Shown here piece after piece: positions 36,767-45,012 of a stretch of 64,000 bases of DNA. The notes under the pieces are model-generated. The model saw only the letters and a program-made list of their open reading frames with translations. It did not search any database and was not told where the DNA came from. The stretch is taken from NCBI RefSeq assembly GCF_012584515.1, contig NZ_CP051461.1, forward strand, positions 3,715,501 through 3,779,500, in the 5' to 3' direction. This DNA is from Polaromonas vacuolata. Its GTDB lineage: Bacteria; Pseudomonadota; Gammaproteobacteria; Burkholderiales; Burkholderiaceae_C. How positions within the stretch are numbered: position 1 is the first letter of the stretch; each line of letters begins with the position of its first letter. Both the position numbers and the translations under genes were made by a program.

Positions 36767-39700
36767 ATTTTTCTGCCTATTCGATCAAGAATCCAATACC
36801 AGCAATCATGCTGTTTGTGCTGCTGACGCTGGCCGGTTTGCTGGCCTTTAAGTCCAGCGCAGTACAGGATTTCCCAGACATAGAGCTACCCATAGTCACC
36901 ATCACCGCCACCTTGGCAGGAGCTGCGCCGGCGCAGCTCGAAACTGAAGTGGCGCGCAAGATCGAAGACTCGGTGGCTACTTTGCCGGGTATTAAAAACA
37001 TCTACACCAGCGTGCTCGACGGACTGGTGCAGATCACGGTGGAGTTTGTGCTGGAAAAGCCAATCGCTGAAGCCGTCAACGATGTGCGCAACGCTGTCGC
37101 CAGAGTTCGCGCCGACTTGCCCAGTGAATTGCGCGACCCTTCGGTCACCCGGTCTCTCACCGCCGGTAAGGTAGTGCTGACCTTTGTGGCTGCACCGGCC
37201 TTGATGGCGGACGGTAGTCCGAGCGCCATTGACGATCAGGACTTGAGCTGGTTCATAGACGACAACGTCAGTAAGCGCCTGCTCAGTGTGCCCGGCATAG
37301 GCGCAGTTAAACGCATGGGCGGCGTGAACCGAGAGGTACGCATTACGCTTGACGCCGACAAGATGGCGGCACTCAAGGTCAGCGCCGCCGAGGTCTCGCG
37401 CCAATTGCGCTTGGTGCAGCAAGAAGCACCGGGCGGGCGCGGCGATGTAGGCGGTGCCGAGCAATCAGTTCGCACCATTGCCACGGTGATGTCGGCGGCC
37501 GAACTTGGCCGACTCGAGTTACCGCTGGCTGATGGCAGGCGCATTCGCTTGGACCGCATAGGCACAGTCGTTGACACGGTGGCCGAAGCGCGATCTGTGG
37601 CGCTACACAACGGTAAAAAAGTCGTTGGGTTTGAGATTTTTCGCAGCCGCGGCGCCAGCGAACTAGATGTCGCCAAGGGCGCACGCGATGCGGTGGCCGA
37701 GTTGCAGCTAAGCCGACCCGCTGTGGCCATCACCGAAGTCATAGACAACGCCCAGCCGGTAGAGGAAAACTTCCAAGGCTCTATGGACCTGCTCTACGAA
37801 GGTGCACTACTGGCCACGCTGGTGGTGTGGTGGTTTTTGCGCGACTGGCGCGCGACGCTGGTAGCGGCTGCCGCGCTGCCGCTGGCAGTGATACCGACTT
37901 TTCTAGGCCTTAAATACTTTGGCTACACGCTCAACACCGTCACCTTGCTGTCGCTAGCCTTAGTCGTGGGGGTGCTGGTTGATGATGCGATTGTCGAGAT
38001 TGAAAACATTGCCCGTCATCTGCGGATGGGAAAAACGCCCATGCAGGCGGCACTAGAAGCTGCAGACGAGATCGGCCTAGCGGTGATTGCCACCACTTTT
38101 GCGCTAGTCGCGGTGTTCCTGCCAACCGCCTTTATGTCGGGTGTGCCCGGTCTATTTTTCAAACAGTTTGGCTGGACAGCGGTGCTGGCCATACTCGCCT
38201 CGCTGCTGGTGGCGCGGCTACTCACACCCATGATGGCGGCCTATCTACTCAAACCCACCAGCGAAACTGAGCAAGCCGACAGTTGGTTGATGCGGCGCTA
38301 CATGCAAATCATGCGCTGGTCGCTGCAGCACCGGTTTATCACCATGACCGCGGCGACACTGTTTTTTGCCGCCTCCATGTCACTGGTCGGCCTGCTGCCA
38401 ACTGGTTTTGTGCCCGCCGCGGACAGGGCGCAAACTCAAATCAATCTAGAGCTACCACCAGGCAGTACCTTGGCACAAACCGGATTGATCGCCGAGCAAG
38501 CCAGACTGGCGGCCATGCAAGTTAAAGGCATCACAGGCGTTTTCAGCTCCATAGGCGGTGGCTCTAGTGGGGACGATTTCGCACCCGGTGCGGCGGCTGA
38601 GGCGCGCCGCGCCGTGCTCACACTCACGACCGTGCACCGCACTGATCGCAGCGAATCCATGGCCGATCTGGAACAACAAATTCGCGACCGACTCGACCAA
38701 ATTGCCGGCGCACGCTTTAACGTTGGTCCGCCCGACATTGGCGCGAAGATGCAGCTGGTGCTGCGCAGCGAAGACCCGGTAGCGCTGACCGCTTCGGCAC
38801 AAAAAGTCGAGCGCGAACTGCGCGGCCTCAAAGGCGTTGGCAATGTGAGTTCAAGCGCGGCGCTGGTGCGACCAGAAATCATAGTGCGGCCCAACTTTGC
38901 TCGCGCTGCCGACTTAGGCGTGACTGCCGCCAGCATTGGCGAGACGGTGCGTATCGCCACTGCCGGCGACTATGACACCAACCTCAATAAACTCAATTTG
39001 GCCGAGCGCCAAGTGCCGATTCGCATCAAACTGCCGGACGCAGTCCGTGCCGATCTGGCGGCCATTGAGCGGCTAACTGTGCCCGGTAAAAATGGCCCAG
39101 TGATGCTGGCAACGGTGGCGAGCGTGCGTATGGAGTCGGGCCCAGCGCAGATTGACCGACTCAACCGCAGCCGCAATGTCACGCTGAATGTGGAGCTGGG
39201 TTCGCGCAGTCTGGGCGAGGTCAATGCCGAAGCCCGCGCACTGCCGTCTGTGCTGGCACTGCCGCCCTCGGTGCGCATCGCCGAGTTAGGTGACGCGCAA
39301 GAGATGAAGGCGTTGTTCGCCAGCTTTGGCCTGGCCATGCTGATTGGTGTGCTGTGTATCTACGGTGTGCTGGTACTTTTATTCAAAGACTTTATGCAGC
39401 CGGTGACGATTCTCGCGGCGTTGCCGCTGTCCATCGGTGGCGCTTTTGTAGCTTTGCTACTGACTGGCAAGGCCTTGTCTATGCCGTCCATGATTGGCTT
39501 GATCATGCTGATGGGCATTGTCACTAAAAACTCCATCTTGCTAGTGGACTATGCACTGATAGCGCGGGCCGCCGGTATGGACAGGTTTGAAGCCTTGGTA
39601 GACGCCTGCCACAAGCGCTCTAGGCCTATCATCATGACAACCATTGCCATGGGCGCGGGCATGATGCCTCTGGCCTTGGGCTGGGGTGCAGATCCAAGCT

Positions 39701-39846
39701 TTCGCTCACCCATGGCGATAGCGGTGATTGGCGGACTGATCACCTCGACCTTGCTCAGTTTGTTAGTGGTGCCCGCCGTGTTTACTTATGTGGATGATGT
39801 CTCTGATTGGCTGGGCCGACGTTTACGTTCATCCAAAGCTTTGTGA
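36763..39846 (+). CDS. RND efflux pump, inner-membrane permease
   Basis: A 1027-aa AcrB/MexB-family proton-driven transporter with the expected duplicated architecture: spans at the N terminus and around residues 335-540 and 850-1020, and two large periplasmic loops. The charged pair in GVLVDDAIVEIENIARHL (TM4) and FQD-like start signature AVQDFPDIELPIVT are present. Substrates cannot be told; no regulator gene is adjacent. The closest type is the shorter-loop heavy-duty efflux group often called multidrug or acriflavin resistance permease. Confidence 0.95.
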   Translation: MNFSAYSIKNPIPAIMLFVLLTLAGLLAFKSSAVQDFPDIELPIVTITATLAGAAPAQLETEVARKIEDSVATLPGIKNIYTSVLDGLVQITVEFVLEKPIAEAVNDVRNAVARVRADLPSELRDPSVTRSLTAGKVVLTFVAAPALMADGSPSAIDDQDLSWFIDDNVSKRLLSVPGIGAVKRMGGVNREVRITLDADKMAALKVSAAEVSRQLRLVQQEAPGGRGDVGGAEQSVRTIATVMSAAELGRLELPLADGRRIRLDRIGTVVDTVAEARSVALHNGKKVVGFEIFRSRGASELDVAKGARDAVAELQLSRPAVAITEVIDNAQPVEENFQGSMDLLYEGALLATLVVWWFLRDWRATLVAAAALPLAVIPTFLGLKYFGYTLNTVTLLSLALVVGVLVDDAIVEIENIARHLRMGKTPMQAALEAADEIGLAVIATTFALVAVFLPTAFMSGVPGLFFKQFGWTAVLAILASLLVARLLTPMMAAYLLKPTSETEQADSWLMRRYMQIMRWSLQHRFITMTAATLFFAASMSLVGLLPTGFVPAADRAQTQINLELPPGSTLAQTGLIAEQARLAAMQVKGITGVFSSIGGGSSGDDFAPGAAAEARRAVLTLTTVHRTDRSESMADLEQQIRDRLDQIAGARFNVGPPDIGAKMQLVLRSEDPVALTASAQKVERELRGLKGVGNVSSSAALVRPEIIVRPNFARAADLGVTAASIGETVRIATAGDYDTNLNKLNLAERQVPIRIKLPDAVRADLAAIERLTVPGKNGPVMLATVASVRMESGPAQIDRLNRSRNVTLNVELGSRSLGEVNAEARALPSVLALPPSVRIAELGDAQEMKALFASFGLAMLIGVLCIYGVLVLLFKDFMQPVTILAALPLSIGGAFVALLLTGKALSMPSMIGLIMLMGIVTKNSILLVDYALIARAAGMDRFEALVDACHKRSRPIIMTTIAMGAGMMPLALGWGADPSFRSPMAIAVIGGLITSTLLSLLVVPAVFTYVDDVSDWLGRRLRSSKAL

Positions 39847-40013
39847 TTAGCGTATTGGCAGGGCGCTAGGACTAGCTCAAACAGCTAGGCGGCGCGTTGT
39901 GTACATTGATCCAAAGATTACCGGCTAGCAACAGCGGTTTTTTGTAACCCAACCGCGACCTATTGGTAGGCGGCTTTTGCCTTTTTAGTCGGTCTAAAAA
40001 CCCTTCTCGCCCT

Positions 40014-40934
40014 ATGTCAGACCCCAAGTCCATCACCGTCATTCCCCCCCTAAACCTCAAGTCACTCCGGCTTGATGGCGGCACGCATGGGGTGTTGCTG
40101 TTTCATGGCCTGAGCAGTAGTCCGATGGAACTTCAGTTTGTCGCCAGAGGTTTGCAGCGCGCCGGCTATAGCGTGGTAGCGCCGGTGATTGCCGGCTATA
40201 CCCACGGTCTGTCTTCTGAGTCAGGTCAAAACGTCGGTGCCAACGAGTGGATAGTGACGGCCTTACGCGAGTTCGATGCGCTGGCCGAGCGCTGTGAAAC
40301 CGTCTCTGTGGGCGGGCTTTGCATAGGTGCTGTGCTGTCCTTGCGCGTTGCCGCTCTGCGCACCAACCGCATCAGCTCGGTGTTGGCTATGTCGACAGCG
40401 CTGCACTTCGATGGCTGGGCCAACCCTTGGTACACCCACTTTTTGAGACTCGCTCGCTACCTGCCGTTTGCCCGGCGCATCGCCATCAGCGAGGGCGAAC
40501 CCTATGGCTTGAAAGACACGCGCATGCGCGCTTGGGTCAAGCGCCAGATGCAAGTTAGCGGCGACTCCAGCGCCGGTGCCGCGGTGTTGATGGTGGATGA
40601 CCTACTCAAATCCAGAGACTTGATCGCCTTGGCCAAGTCATCGCTGGCGCAGATCACATCGCCCACGCTGCTGATTCACGCACGCGAGGACGAATGCGCG
40701 TCACCTAAAAGTTCTTACGAGGTGGCTAGCAAAGTCAAAGCCACACGGATTGAGATTTTGATACTCACCAACAGCTACCATATGGTTAGCTTGGACCAAG
40801 AGAAAAACACAGTCATCTCTGCCATGATTCGTTTTCTAGCGGATGACGCCAAGCCCGCTGTCAACAAAGTGTCAGCAGTGCCGCCAACGCAGTCGTCTGA
40901 ATCGCTTCAATTAGCGCCTTTGACTCGGACATAA
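40014..40934 (+). CDS. Alpha/beta hydrolase with a cysteine nucleophile
   Basis: A 306-aa cytoplasmic protein of the carboxylesterase/serine aminopeptidase-like alpha/beta hydrolase type. The oxyanion segment LLFHGLSSSP, a nucleophile elbow GLCIG, Asp226 in HAREDECAS and His256 in NSYHMVS give an apparent Cys103-Asp226-His256 triad; most relatives have Ser at the elbow. Cys in this place is known from dienelactone hydrolase and some acyltransferases. It sits 109 bp before an acyl carrier protein and a ketosynthase on the same strand, so an acyl-thioesterase or acyl-transfer role on that carrier is a reasonable guess. ATG 40014 is preferred over TTG 39963. Confidence 0.82.
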   Translation: MSDPKSITVIPPLNLKSLRLDGGTHGVLLFHGLSSSPMELQFVARGLQRAGYSVVAPVIAGYTHGLSSESGQNVGANEWIVTALREFDALAERCETVSVGGLCIGAVLSLRVAALRTNRISSVLAMSTALHFDGWANPWYTHFLRLARYLPFARRIAISEGEPYGLKDTRMRAWVKRQMQVSGDSSAGAAVLMVDDLLKSRDLIALAKSSLAQITSPTLLIHAREDECASPKSSYEVASKVKATRIEILILTNSYHMVSLDQEKNTVISAMIRFLADDAKPAVNKVSAVPPTQSSESLQLAPLTRT

Positions 40935-40976
40935 AGCCCACACTCTTAGCCAAAATACATCTTGGCGTCAAGAACT

Positions 40977-41024
40977 GTTAAGCTTTAAACAATATTCGCT
41001 CAAATCTGAGCAACACAGCTTAAC
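40977..41024 (+). promoter_or_regulatory. Nested stem-loop in the leader of the acyl carrier protein gene
   Basis: An outer 7-bp stem (GTTAAGC at 40977 with GCTTAAC at 41018) encloses an inner 5-bp stem (GCTCA at 40998 with TGAGC at 41007, loop AATC). It ends 19 bases before the ACP start, in an AT-rich stretch. It could be an RNA structure that tunes translation or a protein-binding site. Stem lengths are short, so chance is not excluded. Confidence 0.35.
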
Positions 41025-41043
41025 TAGTATTTATTGTTATTTA

Positions 41044-41301
41044 TTGATGAATTCTGACCTGATCAATCTTTTTGCTGAAACTTTCGATATTGCGCCAGAC
41101 AAGCTGGTGCCTGAAGCAACGCTCGAAAGCCTAGGGCTAGACTCACTGGCCACTATTGAATTTTTGTTTCAAATCGAAGATAAATTCGGCATTCAAATCC
41201 CCGACCGTGCCAGCCCACCCCGCACTCTTGGCGAAATGGTGGCGCTAATTGCGCCGCTTATGCCGCTTGTGCCGGACTCGGACAAGGCAGCGGCTGACTA
41301 A
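41044..41301 (+). CDS. Stand-alone acyl carrier protein
   Basis: An 85-aa acidic protein of the acyl carrier family. The phosphopantetheine attachment serine lies in LGLDSLATIEF (Ser36), followed by the usual helix and the EDKFGIQIPD loop. It is not the housekeeping AcpP, whose gene normally sits between fabG and fabF and reads more like EDLGADSLDTVEL. The ketosynthase gene follows 15 bp downstream, so this ACP probably serves a specialised pathway: carrying chains made by that ketosynthase, or presenting acyl groups to the nearby desaturase-like protein. Confidence 0.93.
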   Translation: MMNSDLINLFAETFDIAPDKLVPEATLESLGLDSLATIEFLFQIEDKFGIQIPDRASPPRTLGEMVALIAPLMPLVPDSDKAAAD

Positions 41302-41316
41302 AACCGCCACAACACT

Positions 41317-42558
41317 ATGCGTCGTGTCGCCATCACAGGAATGGGCATAGTCTCGCCACTGGGAAACAATTGCGCAGATTTTTTCTCCGCCCTACTTGAG
41401 GTGCGCTCCGGCATCGCGCCACTTGAAGTGGCCATGCCCAATGGACCAGAGACTTTTTTAGCGGGCAGCGTCTGCATCAACGTCGATACACACTTTCCGC
41501 GCGCCAAACTACTCAGCATGGACCGCGTTAGCCAGTTTGCCTTGGTCGCGGCGCGCCAGGCCATGCAGCAAGCCGGATTAAACGATGAGAACGCACGTAG
41601 CAGCCTGCCTGCCGAGCGCTTTGGTGTGGCAGTTGGCACAGCCACCGGCGGCTCTGGATCACTGGAAAACAGCTACATCGCGCTGCTAGAGCAAAAAGCG
41701 CAACGCCTGCGGCCTATGACAGTAGTGCTGGCCATGAACAACGCTACCGCGGCCCACATGTCAATGGAGTTTGATCTCAAAGGCCCGAGCAGCACTGTCT
41801 CCAACGCCTGTGCATCCTCGGCCACAGCCATAGGCGAGGCAATGCGGCAAATTCGCCATGGTTATGCCGATGTGATGCTGGCCGGCGGTGCAGAAGCCAT
41901 GCTCAACCGCGGCAGCTTCAAGGCTTGGCAGTCTATGCAAACATTGGCCAAGCCGCATCCTGATGGCGTAGAGACGTCCTGCCGGCCCTTTTCAATCGAC
42001 CGCAGCGGCTTGGTTTTGTCCGAAGGCGCGGCCATGTTGGTGCTCGAAGAATGGGAAAGCGCCAAACGCCGCGGCGCCACTATTCTGGCCGAATTGGTCG
42101 GCTATGCCGCCAGCACCGACGCCCATCATCTGACCCAGCCCGAGGCTCAAGGTCAGGCACGGGCGATCACCTTGGCACTGCAAGATGCGGCTTTGAATTC
42201 ATCCGACATTGCTTACCTCAATGCCCACGGCACGGCGACCGAAGTGGGTGATGTGGTCGAGACTCAAGCGATTAAGTTAGCGTTTGGAACGGCAGCCGCA
42301 GCCCTACCGATAAGCTCAACCAAAGCCTTGCACGGCCATGCCATGGGCGCAGCGGGCGGCATGGAATTTATTGCTAGCATTCTGGCGCTACGCTCTGGCC
42401 AACTGCCACCGACGGCTTTTTTAGTGCATCCGGATCCACGCTGCGACCTCGACTACATCGCTTTGCAAGCGCGAGACAGTCGGGGCATTGGCGCAGTCAT
42501 GTCCAACTCGTTTGCCTTTGGTGGCTCTAACGCAGTGCTGATTGCGAAGGCTGTTTAA
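41317..42558 (+). CDS. FabF-like beta-ketoacyl-ACP synthase
   Basis: A 413-aa condensing enzyme of the KAS I/II family. The catalytic triad is complete: Cys165 in SNACASSA, His304 in LNAHGTATEVGD and His341 in KALHGHAMGAAGG. It extends an acyl-ACP by two carbons from malonyl-ACP. Its pairing with a private ACP, away from the fab cluster, indicates a secondary acyl pathway rather than bulk fatty acid synthesis. No ketoreductase, dehydratase or enoyl reductase gene adjoins it, so further steps would borrow housekeeping enzymes or the chain is extended only once. The stop overlaps convergent rfaE2 by four bases. Confidence 0.94.
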   Translation: MRRVAITGMGIVSPLGNNCADFFSALLEVRSGIAPLEVAMPNGPETFLAGSVCINVDTHFPRAKLLSMDRVSQFALVAARQAMQQAGLNDENARSSLPAERFGVAVGTATGGSGSLENSYIALLEQKAQRLRPMTVVLAMNNATAAHMSMEFDLKGPSSTVSNACASSATAIGEAMRQIRHGYADVMLAGGAEAMLNRGSFKAWQSMQTLAKPHPDGVETSCRPFSIDRSGLVLSEGAAMLVLEEWESAKRRGATILAELVGYAASTDAHHLTQPEAQGQARAITLALQDAALNSSDIAYLNAHGTATEVGDVVETQAIKLAFGTAAAALPISSTKALHGHAMGAAGGMEFIASILALRSGQLPPTAFLVHPDPRCDLDYIALQARDSRGIGAVMSNSFAFGGSNAVLIAKAV

Positions 42559-43043
42559 GCTTTACTGGCGCGAATTTTTTTAACCAATGCGGTGGTCGAG
42601 TAGCCGTTGACAAAATCAATCGCTAGAGCCTTGCCGCCATATGACTCAACAACGGCTGTTTCTGCCAGTTTTTGCATGTCGTAATCGCCACCCTTGACCA
42701 AGATGTCTGGCCTTAGCGCACGGATTAATTCAATCGGCGTGTCTTCATCAAACCAAGTGACCAAGCTGACTGACTCCAATGCGGCCAGCATCAATGCGCG
42801 GTCTTGCTGATTGTTGAGTGGCCGGTCATCACCTTTGCCCAAACGCCGCGCTGACGCGTCGGTGTTGAGCGCCACCACTAGGCTAGCACCCAGCGAGCGT
42901 GCATGGGCAAGATAGCTGGCATGGCCACGGTGCAACAAATCAAACACGCCGTTGGTAAACACCACCGGCCTTGGTAGTTGCGCCAACCGAGTAGCGGCTT
43001 GCTCACGGTCGGCGAGCTTGCGCTCAAAGTCAGGCGACGTCAC
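42555..43043 (-). CDS. rfaE2: D-glycero-beta-D-manno-heptose 1-phosphate adenylyltransferase
   Basis: A 162-aa nucleotidyltransferase with the HxGH-type motif in FTNGVFDLLHRGHASYL and the ribose-binding region LKGGDYD-like VKGGDYDMQ. This is the stand-alone RfaE domain II (HldE C-terminal half), which makes ADP-heptose for the lipopolysaccharide inner core. It begins five bases after the desaturase-like gene stop on the same strand, so the two probably share a transcript. Its presence between acyl genes may be chance, or may reflect an envelope-lipid theme. Confidence 0.94.
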   Translation of the reverse strand: MTSPDFERKLADREQAATRLAQLPRPVVFTNGVFDLLHRGHASYLAHARSLGASLVVALNTDASARRLGKGDDRPLNNQQDRALMLAALESVSLVTWFDEDTPIELIRALRPDILVKGGDYDMQKLAETAVVESYGGKALAIDFVNGYSTTALVKKIRASKA

Positions 43044-43048
43044 CTGGC

Positions 43049-43912
43049 TCAGGCCGATGAAGGTACGAGCGCTGTATCAGCCGCAATTTCGCGGCCAATT
43101 TCTTTACGGAAACGGTTTAAGTCCTGCACGGTTTTAAAGCTACGGTTCATCAGCAAACTCATGTTGTGCAAGATACGACCCACGACCTTGCCTTCCCATT
43201 CCGCATCAAACTTAATTTGCGTGTCTAGCCAATGATCCAACCACTGTGGATCGGGCAAGCGCGACTGTATGGTGTCGCGTGGAAACAAGTTTTTGTTCAC
43301 ATGCAAATTAGTCGGATGCAGCGCTTGCGAGGTGCGCCTAGCGCTGGCCATCAACACGCCAACCTTAGAAAAAGCGACGTTTGCTTCGTTACCGGACTTA
43401 TTAATCGCCCGTTTCATATAACGAAGATAAGCGCCGCCGTGGCGGGCTTCATCTTGGCTGAGTTGGGTATAAATTTGTTTAATGACTGGCTCGGTATGCC
43501 ATTCACTGGCGCAGCGGTACCAGTGGTTAAGCCGAATTTCGCCACAAAAGTGCAACATCAAAGTCTCTAACGGGGGCGCTGGTTCAAACTCGAAACGCAC
43601 CTCATGCAACTCTTCTTCTGTGGGTGCAAATTCAGGACGGAAACGCTTGAGGTACTCCATCAAAACCAGCGAGTGTTTTTGCTCTTCAAAAAACCAAATC
43701 GACATGAATGCAGAAAAGTCACTGTCGTCTTTGTTGTCACGCAAAAACATCTCAGTAGCTGGTAAGGCCGCCCATTCTGTGATGGCATTCATTTTGATCG
43801 TCTGAGCTTGTTCGTCAGATAACTTGGACGCGTCGAAACTGGACCAAGGAATATCCTTTTCCATGTCCCACCGGACGGCTTCTAGCTGTTTAAATAGTTC
43901 GGGATAAAGCAT
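43049..43912 (-). CDS. Diiron ferritin-like protein resembling soluble acyl-ACP desaturase
   Basis: A 287-aa soluble, helical protein. It contains a complete set of carboxylate-bridged diiron ligands in the order seen in plant-type acyl-ACP desaturases: Glu46 (AITEWAALP), Glu77 and His80 (WFFEEQKHS), Glu125 (FCGEIRLNHWYR), Glu155 and His158 (SQDEARHGG). Spacing and surrounding residues also resemble that family. Such enzymes use O2 and ferredoxin electrons to insert a double bond into an acyl chain held on ACP. It may be annotated elsewhere merely as ferritin-like. A dedicated ACP and ketosynthase lie on the opposite strand 0.5 kb away. Substrate and activity are unproven. Confidence 0.8.
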   Translation of the reverse strand: MLYPELFKQLEAVRWDMEKDIPWSSFDASKLSDEQAQTIKMNAITEWAALPATEMFLRDNKDDSDFSAFMSIWFFEEQKHSLVLMEYLKRFRPEFAPTEEELHEVRFEFEPAPPLETLMLHFCGEIRLNHWYRCASEWHTEPVIKQIYTQLSQDEARHGGAYLRYMKRAINKSGNEANVAFSKVGVLMASARRTSQALHPTNLHVNKNLFPRDTIQSRLPDPQWLDHWLDTQIKFDAEWEGKVVGRILHNMSLLMNRSFKTVQDLNRFRKEIGREIAADTALVPSSA

Positions 43913-44252
43913 AAGAACTCCTTGGCGATTAACAATGCATCAAATCAGACGCGGTGTTATGACTGTTACGCGGCAAGAGCATCATCAGATGCAAGAACAC
44001 ACATTTTTATAACAGAACAATTTTATTTTCCCATTATGTCAAATCGTATTTGACACGCAGTCTCTGGGTGATTGGTCAAATGCAAACAAGGTCAAGACCC
44101 ACGAAACTACTGGCATAAGTCAAACAGCCGAATCCGACTAGTGCGTATCAGCGTATAACAATAATCAGCTATTGCACAAGACAGCCATCTTGCAAACTGC
44201 GTGCGGTATTTCCCGCCAACGAAAACAACCGTTTTTTAAAAACAATTTCGCT
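43913..44252. promoter_or_regulatory. Divergent intergenic region between desaturase-like gene and gpx
   Basis: This 340-bp AT-rich stretch lies between two genes transcribed away from each other and must carry both promoters. It holds a 19-bp palindrome (separate entry) and a further half-site-like GGTCAAATG near 44074-44082. I see no credible small gene in it. Clean -10 boxes at the right spacing from the palindrome's TTGACA sequences were not found on either strand. Confidence 0.6.
44037..44055. promoter_or_regulatory. Candidate operator palindrome TGTCAAATCGTATTTGACA
   Basis: A perfect inverted repeat: 8-base arms TGTCAAAT and ATTTGACA around CGT. Each arm reads TTGACA outward, matching a consensus -35 box on both strands. 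It sits 125 bp from the desaturase-like start and 198 bp from the gpx start. Size and shape fit a dimeric repressor of the TetR or GntR type, as used to control desaturase genes in other bacteria, but the regulator is not in the window. Confidence 0.5.
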
Positions 44253-44870
44253 ATGTCCGATTCTTTTACTGCGCGGATCATCCTACCCCTTATCTGCCAA
44301 GCACTTTTGGGTCTGGCTGCCTTGACAGGGCCGCTAGCCTCTGCACAGGCCGCCGCCCCAGCCGCGACGACGATAGCGCAGACAGCCGCTTGCCCGACAT
44401 TACTCAAGCACAATTTCTTGCGTCTGCAAGACGAAAAACCCCAAGACTTATGCCAATACAGCGGCAAAGTCGTAGTGGTCGTGAATACCGCCAGTTTTTG
44501 TGGTTTCACACCTCAGTACCAAGGGCTAGAAGCTTTGTATTCGCAATTTAAGGATAAAGGCTTGGTGGTACTGGGCTTTCCGTCAAATGACTTTTCGCAA
44601 GAAAGTGGCAGCAACAAAGAAATTGCGGATTTTTGCGCCAGCACCTTTGGGGTGAAATTTCCCATGTTCACAAAAACCAACGTCACGGGCAAGCAAGCCA
44701 ATCCGCTGTTTAAACAACTCGCTGCAAAGACCGGCACAGCACCAAGCTGGAATTTTTACAAATACGTGATCAGCCGCGATGGACAGAGCGTGATCAGCTT
44801 TAACTCCATGACCGATCCCAAGGGACGGCAATTCTTAAATGAAATTGATAAGCAGCTAGCCCGGCCCTAA
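44253..44870 (+). CDS. Exported glutathione peroxidase family protein (thioredoxin-type)
   Basis: A 205-aa peroxidase with a signal peptide (about residues 1-33, ending ASAQA), placing it in the periplasm. The peroxidatic Cys83 lies in NTASFCGFTPQY; Trp167 and Asn168 are in PSWNFYK. The usual tetrad glutamine position reads Asp113 in FPSNDF, a common variant in proteobacteria. Cys128 in DFCASTFGVKFPMF matches the resolving cysteine of thioredoxin-dependent members. It likely reduces organic or lipid hydroperoxides. ATG 44253 is chosen because it starts the signal peptide directly. Confidence 0.9.
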   Translation: MSDSFTARIILPLICQALLGLAALTGPLASAQAAAPAATTIAQTAACPTLLKHNFLRLQDEKPQDLCQYSGKVVVVVNTASFCGFTPQYQGLEALYSQFKDKGLVVLGFPSNDFSQESGSNKEIADFCASTFGVKFPMFTKTNVTGKQANPLFKQLAAKTGTAPSWNFYKYVISRDGQSVISFNSMTDPKGRQFLNEIDKQLARP

Positions 44871-44944
44871 ATCTGAGTCGCTCAGTGAGACCAGCAGCCC
44901 TAGTAAAAGTCAAAATTAACAAAAAGATACCACTTAGTCACTAT

Positions 44945-44974
44945 TTGACCGGTGAGTAGTGAGGCGTTTATGAT
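44945..44974 (+). promoter_or_regulatory. Predicted sigma-70 promoter of the lipid-modification operon
   Basis: TTGACC at 44945-44950 and TATGAT at 44969-44974 are separated by 18 bp, each one base off consensus. It is oriented toward the FAD oxidoreductase gene. Confidence 0.5.
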
Positions 44975-44978
44975 AGTC

Positions 44979-45012
44979 AATGATAATCAAAAGCAAAATT
45001 GTATAAATACAA
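44979..45012. promoter_or_regulatory. Fur-like sequence and adjacent inverted repeat
   Basis: AATGATAATCA at 44979-44989 matches the core of the Fur box, and TTGTAT-AA-ATACAA at 44999-45012 is a perfect inverted repeat. Both fall at or just after the predicted transcription start, where a repressor would block initiation. AT-rich DNA makes chance matches likely. Confidence 0.3.

Noticed and set aside
34006..39846. Heavy-metal (CusCBA/CzcCBA) efflux system
   Set aside because: The outer-membrane-factor-first order fits some metal systems, but no metal-binding His/Met clusters or metal regulator are seen and the pump resembles the general multidrug type.
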